A DNA stretch of 64,000 nt from Aphrocallistes beatrix. Lineage: Eukaryota > Porifera > Hexactinellida > Sceptrulophora > Aphrocallistidae. Under the pieces are notes generated by a model. It did not search any database and was not told the origin of the DNA. It saw only the letters and a list, made by a program, of their open reading frames with translations. A program made the translations under genes and the position numbers. Position 1 is the first letter of the stretch. The number at the start of each line of letters is the position of its first letter. Location: contig OY725494.1 of NCBI GenBank assembly GCA_963281255.1, positions 1,253,934 to 1,317,933 of the forward strand, read 5' to 3'. Of this stretch, positions 56,943-64,000 are shown in pieces.

Positions 56943-58845
56943 GGATACCGCCCTCGAAAAACCTTCCTGGCGTAAAAAAACTAAATTTTTTATTGCTAAC
57001 TTCATTATTTACTGATCGGTCTAACATCTGATAGCACTATTTGGACGGTATTTATTTTGATTTTTGTGAGTTAACCCCCTAAAGTTTAGCGTTAATAAAA
57101 ATTGAAAAATTATTGGTGGTTTTTGACTTATTTATCGATTAGTTTTTAACTTATTTGATATTTTTTTGATGATATGGACCTTAACATTGTTTTGGAACCT
57201 TTGGAGATTATATAACACAAAGATTTAAAAGAATGGTCAAATAAAATCCAAACAAAATAGCTCTATAAGGGAGTTCATTTATATAATGCTCGGGAAATCG
57301 CAAGTTTGATCTCAGATATTTAGCAATCACTGGGTCAGAAATAAAATTCTGATCGATTCAAAAAAATATGTTCGGATCCGACCATTTGTTCTTGAGATAT
57401 CGCTTATTATAGGTAAAGTTCGGGCATAATATCTCTCTATGGTCCCGAAAGAGGGCGATGTCATATCTTAAAAACTATTGAAGATATATAATCTATTATA
57501 GTCTTAACTAAAAGGATATATGCGAAAATATATAGGTTCCTCGAACATTCCTTTGTCAAAAAATATATTATTCTCGACTTATCATTTTTTAAATTGTAAT
57601 ACAAATTCTATGAAGAACTTTGAATATATTAGAAAATGGCAAATGTAATCATTAAATATGTATCTAAATGTGGCTATTATGCTAAATAATAAATACAATT
57701 GTCGTTAATAATGTGTACAGAAAAGTTGGAGAACTTTTGATAATTATTTTGAAAGTTCTGGCCTTGAAACTCGCAGATTCGGTCAAAACCCCCCATTTAG
57801 GGTCCAAAAAGATATATATCTCTCTATCTCTGTAAATATAAGTCCACATTCTTAGTTCTCACTTCCTAATATAAGTGTCCATATATGATACTTTGATAAT
57901 AATTGCACTACACCCTATGGAATGTTAAGTTTTTAGATTTTTGTCATATGATGATATATCATTTTTCAAAATCCTAACTTGGAAACTAAAAGTCGTAGAC
58001 TTTCGCTCTAACTTCCTAATATACTTTTCGGAAGCACTTTAACCATTCTGAACTGATAGATTATACTTCGTAGTGCTAGGAATATGAATTATTATTCACA
58101 ATTATCCCAAAACAATCGGGGTTTGGGGCCTCAAGGAAATTTGTGGATTTTCAGTGTACTCTTGCTATTTTTTGTAATATTTGGTTCAAAAATACCTAAA
58201 TAAGCAGTATAAATGAGAATAAATGTGTGTGAATGCTTTTGTTCATTATTAATAACTCATTCTACATTATTCTTAACATCTAAACTTAAAATCTCTATAT
58301 CTCGTGACTTTTATACTTCAAAATTGACCGTCTTTACAGAATTTTATGTAAAATTGGTTTGAGATAGAGGTTTGAAATTTCAAAAGTTGTTCCATATCAT
58401 TAGGCGATAAACGTAGAACCACCATTTTTTCGATATCTTCTAACTTGGTGATTTTATTCCTGATTTCCCAAAAAAACAGACATTTTTGGCCCTTTTTTTT
58501 CGGACACCGATAAAATTTACAATTTTGTCATTTTAAATTCTGGTCCTATGAAGTTGTAAATATGGTAGAATATCTATGATTCGATTTGGAAGCATTTGAT
58601 CCCTTGGTATGTCCTAAACAATTCCTTGAGTGCCCGAATTTCTACCATTAAGATGTGCTAGCGGAAAACGAAAAAAACAGACTTTGAGACACTGTATCTC
58701 AAAAACTAGTAATGAGAATCAAAAACGGTTTGGAATGTGACAATATTTCTTGATGGAGATATCTCCCCACGCTTAACATCTCTTATAGCTCCACTTTCAT
58801 CGTATGCTGTAAGCCAAATCATATGTTTTTTCGAGGGCGGTATCC
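56943..58845. mobile_element. TTAA-flanked 1.9-kb element, copy 3
   Basis: GGATACCGCCCTCGAAAAA to TTTTTTCGAGGGCGGTATCC. The flanks are TCAA (left, mutated) and TTAA (right). Same orientation as copy 1 and very similar along its length. No transposase. Confidence 0.75.
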
Positions 58846-58943
58846 TTAACCAGTCTGCATTGTCGGGACCCTTTGAACAGAACGTGTTGAATTCAATTTT
58901 TTGTTATGTGCTATTCAATAATAACGGTCTCAATTAACATTTG

Positions 58944-60124
58944 TTAAGGTTTGCCTTTCCTATGGGCATTTTGTTTTTTATCAAAAATTTGCCAAAAGTC
59001 CTTTTTAAATCATTTTTAGATCCCTGAAGGGGTTCTAAACATTAATTTCGCTCTTTAGAATTTAAATGCTCATATTTCGCCACCAAGACCCACTTGTACC
59101 ACCTGGTGTCGCCCAAAAAAGGACACATTATTTAAGCGAAATGTCTCATATCCATAACTTCTTTGAACTATTTCAGATCATCATTTTAATGGTAAATTCG
59201 TGATCAGCACTAAATTTCCAGCAATTCGATATATTTATTGAACACATTTGGAGAATTTTTTGGCTGCGGGTTCTTAGCTACGGCCAGGAATGTCAAAAAA
59301 TTCCTGGCCGTTGCTAGGCACGGACAACCAAAATATTCTCCAAATGTGTTCAATAAATATATCGAATATTCGAAAATTTAGTGCTGATCACGAATTTAGC
59401 ATTAAAATGATGATCTGACATGGTTCATAGAAGTTATTGATCTGGGATTCCGGATGATACTATCGAATGTGGTTATTTTGGGGTTGCTAGTCATCAATGA
59501 CTAGTTTTTCACACTTTTGATGGTGAAAATTTTTGATATACCATATTTTGAAGTTAAGTACTGCTATAAGTTGTCAAACAAGGATATTTGGATGTTATTA
59601 AATATTTCAAAGCAGTTAAAACTAATGGAAATTGAGCGACATATATAAATATTTTATAAATCCTATTTTTTGAGACTTTTTTTCAGCAATTATAAATGTG
59701 ATAACTTTTTGTAAATTCAACATAGAGGCGAAAACTCAACGGTTTTTGACAGGTCTCGAAGAGTAGAACATAATGGACAGCCAGATTTTTGATATTACGA
59801 ATAAAAAGTGAATTATGAAAACAATAGTATCTATATTGCTGAAAAGAAAATACAATTTTCAAAATTTCAAAATTCTGTCTGTTCATTTGATAGATCATCC
59901 ATTTATGATAGAATTTGAAAAGTTTCTAAAGGATTGTAGGTATATTGTGTCCTTTTTCTTCTTTGTAAATTGACCAATTTTCAAAAACTTTTTTAGCTTT
60001 TGAATTATTTCGACTATTAATGCAGTTTTGCAGACAACTCTGTGATTCAAATCTGCACTGAAAAAATTAAATGATTCGGTTGAAAGAGTCAAAAGTTAGT
60101 TATTATAGTAAATGCCAACCTCAA
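58944..60124. mobile_element. Uninterrupted bipartite TTAA element (1.2 kb, inverted order)
   Basis: TTAAGGTTTGCCTTTCC to AATGCCAACCTCAA. The module border TTAA lies at about 59554. The hairpin spans about 59215-59370, with perfect arms around CGGCCAGGAAT. Confidence 0.65.
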
Positions 60125-60440
60125 GTGTATGCTGATATATATATTTGTTATATAAACCGGTGATCAGTGTTTCCCTCACGATTATTGAAAAGCGCGTTAA
60201 TTTTGCAATTTTTGTGTGGTTTATTCGGGTAATTCGCATTATTTCACAACAAATTCACGTTATTAGACAAGCTAAGCGTGCTAAATAGCGCGCTTAACTC
60301 GCTCTGCGGTAAACACTCCCGTTGATTATTAGTATTCCGTAAAAAATCCTTCAAATTTAATACATTGCTTTATAGCATAGAGAATTGTTATTTTTGAGAT
60401 TTAGAGAGTGCTAAGATTTGGAAATACTTAAAACGAACTA
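60125..60440. other. Short gap, nothing recognised
   Basis: Around 60190-60305 GCGCGTTAA/TTAACGCG-like motifs hint at another decayed MITE. Confidence 0.25.
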
Positions 60441-60948
60441 CAGTCGACTCTCGTTAACACGTACACCAAGGGACCGTGGAGATTTGTACTCCTTATCCGG
60501 AGTACATATTAACCGAAGTACGTACATAGCCACATTTGTCCAAAATACTTAATATACATAGTGATAGCTACGTGAGAGTATGAAATTGTACTTGTCAAAT
60601 AGAGAACTCATTATCCATGTTGTATTAACGAGATTCGACTGTATTTTCATTGAGAAATATCTGTCTAGTATCTATCTACGTACATACTAGTACCATATTC
60701 AAAGTGCTCGTAGGCACACACCTGTTCGTATTATCCGTGTTCGTATTAACCGATGTATTTAGTATTGAAAACGCACTGAAGGGGACCCACAAATCGTACT
60801 TATTATCCGATATTTCGTCTTATCCGTGTTCATGTTAACCGGAGTTCGTTTGTATATATTTTGCCATAGATTAGGTTGGGGAATCAAAACTTGTACTTCT
60901 TATCCGATTGTACTCCTTATCCGTGTTCGTATTAACGAGAGTCGACTG
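60441..60948. mobile_element. TA-flanked pogo/Tigger-like MITE with iterated TTATCCG/TTAACCG motifs
   Basis: CAGTCGACTCTCGTTAACAC to TATTAACGAGAGTCGACTG, flanked by TA. The motifs CTTATCCG and GTGTTCGTATTAACC recur, and an extra internal end (TTAACGAGATTCGACTGTA) lies at about 60625-60643. Confidence 0.75.
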
Positions 60949-61613
60949 TACATACATGTGGGGGAATTTTCAGAGTGTTGAATCTGTAGTAAAGGTATCA
61001 AATGCAATGGCGGAGCGTCAAAAAGTTTACATTTGCATTTGGAATTGATCCATCAAGTTGATTGTTAAAATGAGATAATTTGGCAACAATATCTGATAAT
61101 TGTTTCAATCCTAAATATATACCTGTAAAAGAAACAATTGAAAGTTTCTAAAATATGATTAAAATATTTTGAGGCAAAAATCCAATCCCGAGATTGACAA
61201 CAAGCTAATCCCGAATCCCGGGATTGCAAACGCTACGCAGAACTTCATATAAAAATTTCAATCAATGAGATATTTGGCGAGAGAAATTTGAGGAAAAAAA
61301 GTCTTACGAATAATTTGGTAGAGCAGTGTATTGAGTATAGTAATTAATATTGCCTGTGATAGAATTTATCATTACCCAATATTGATTGTATATTGTTTCA
61401 CCATGTAATTAATTAATTGATTATTGCTATTTTATACCGTTTGGACTAGTAGAGTCAAGCTTTTAAAATATTTAATTAAGCCTATTGTTATTCAGATTGT
61501 CTGGAGCAAATACAAGTAGCTACTTTCAATTTATGTGCTATTTCTTTATTCTTTTTGATAGTCTTTCAATTTAGAACTTAATCCATTCTTTGTATCAGTT
61601 ATTTATTTCCTAA
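60949..61613. promoter_or_regulatory. Upstream region of the VCP gene
   Basis: AT-rich DNA directly before the VCP start. It must hold its 5' UTR or promoter (unless a distal first exon exists), but no clear TATA box, initiator or splice acceptor stands out. Confidence 0.3.

Positions 61614-64000
<2,387 letters not shown>

Noticed and set aside
60650-60838. 62-codon plus-strand frame
   Set aside because: It lies entirely within the pogo-like MITE at 60441-60948 and repeats its motif.

Overview
The window looks like a piece of an AT-rich, repeat-choked animal genome, most likely an arthropod. Reasons: two intronless but clearly eukaryotic housekeeping genes (a CDK12/13-type kinase and a VCP/p97 AAA-ATPase), THAP/P-element, Harbinger, Tc1, hAT and KRBA2-like transposon remnants, many TA microsatellites, and no bacterial gene organisation. 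A parasitic copepod (sea-louse type) fits what I recall of such genomes, but that is an inference and nothing here proves it.

Only two loci look like functional host genes. An uninterrupted 707-codon kinase lies on the minus strand at 16208-18331, and the p97/VCP gene starts at 61614 on the plus strand and runs off the right edge about a dozen codons before its expected end. Everything else with coding similarity is transposon debris: a hAT-type C-terminus at the left edge, a frameshifted transposase inside a 3.2 kb element with ~383-bp terminal inverted repeats (4959-8188), a KRBA2-like integrase (11165-13082), a P-element transposase split by two younger insertions (29257-32740), a separate THAP-domain fragment with small introns (34215-34925), two Harbinger-like elements that keep only the Myb/SANT ORF, Ulp1/PHD and cysteine-rich transposon-protein fragments (about 45-50 kb), and a Tc1-like element (53129-54460).

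The most informative part is the non-autonomous repeat landscape. A family present in about 14 copies (called family A here) starts with TCCTTACTATTAAAACTCG, carries an internal TA microsatellite, and ends in a GC-rich hairpin block finishing in GCGCGCTTG. Two copies have exact empty sites in this same window (inside the other arm of a terminal inverted repeat, and inside a paralogous repeat). Both show insertion between A and T with no target-site duplication, as a rolling-circle (Helitron) transposon would do, although the 3' end is CTTG rather than the usual CTRR. A second family (B) shares only the ends.

Other recurring elements: TA-flanked pogo/Tigger-like elements whose terminal motif is iterated internally, in one case into a ~53-unit 22-bp minisatellite; TTAA-flanked ~1.9-2.1 kb elements (TIR GGATACCGCCCTCG); a two-module ~1.2 kb TTAA-flanked element that contains a long conserved hairpin; short hAT MITEs with perfect 8-bp duplications; a CAGGGCCGGC-ended MITE with 5-bp duplications; ~477-bp palindromic TA-flanked MITEs; and a 1.05-kb foldback element. 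They are nested up to three deep, which gives a relative insertion chronology.
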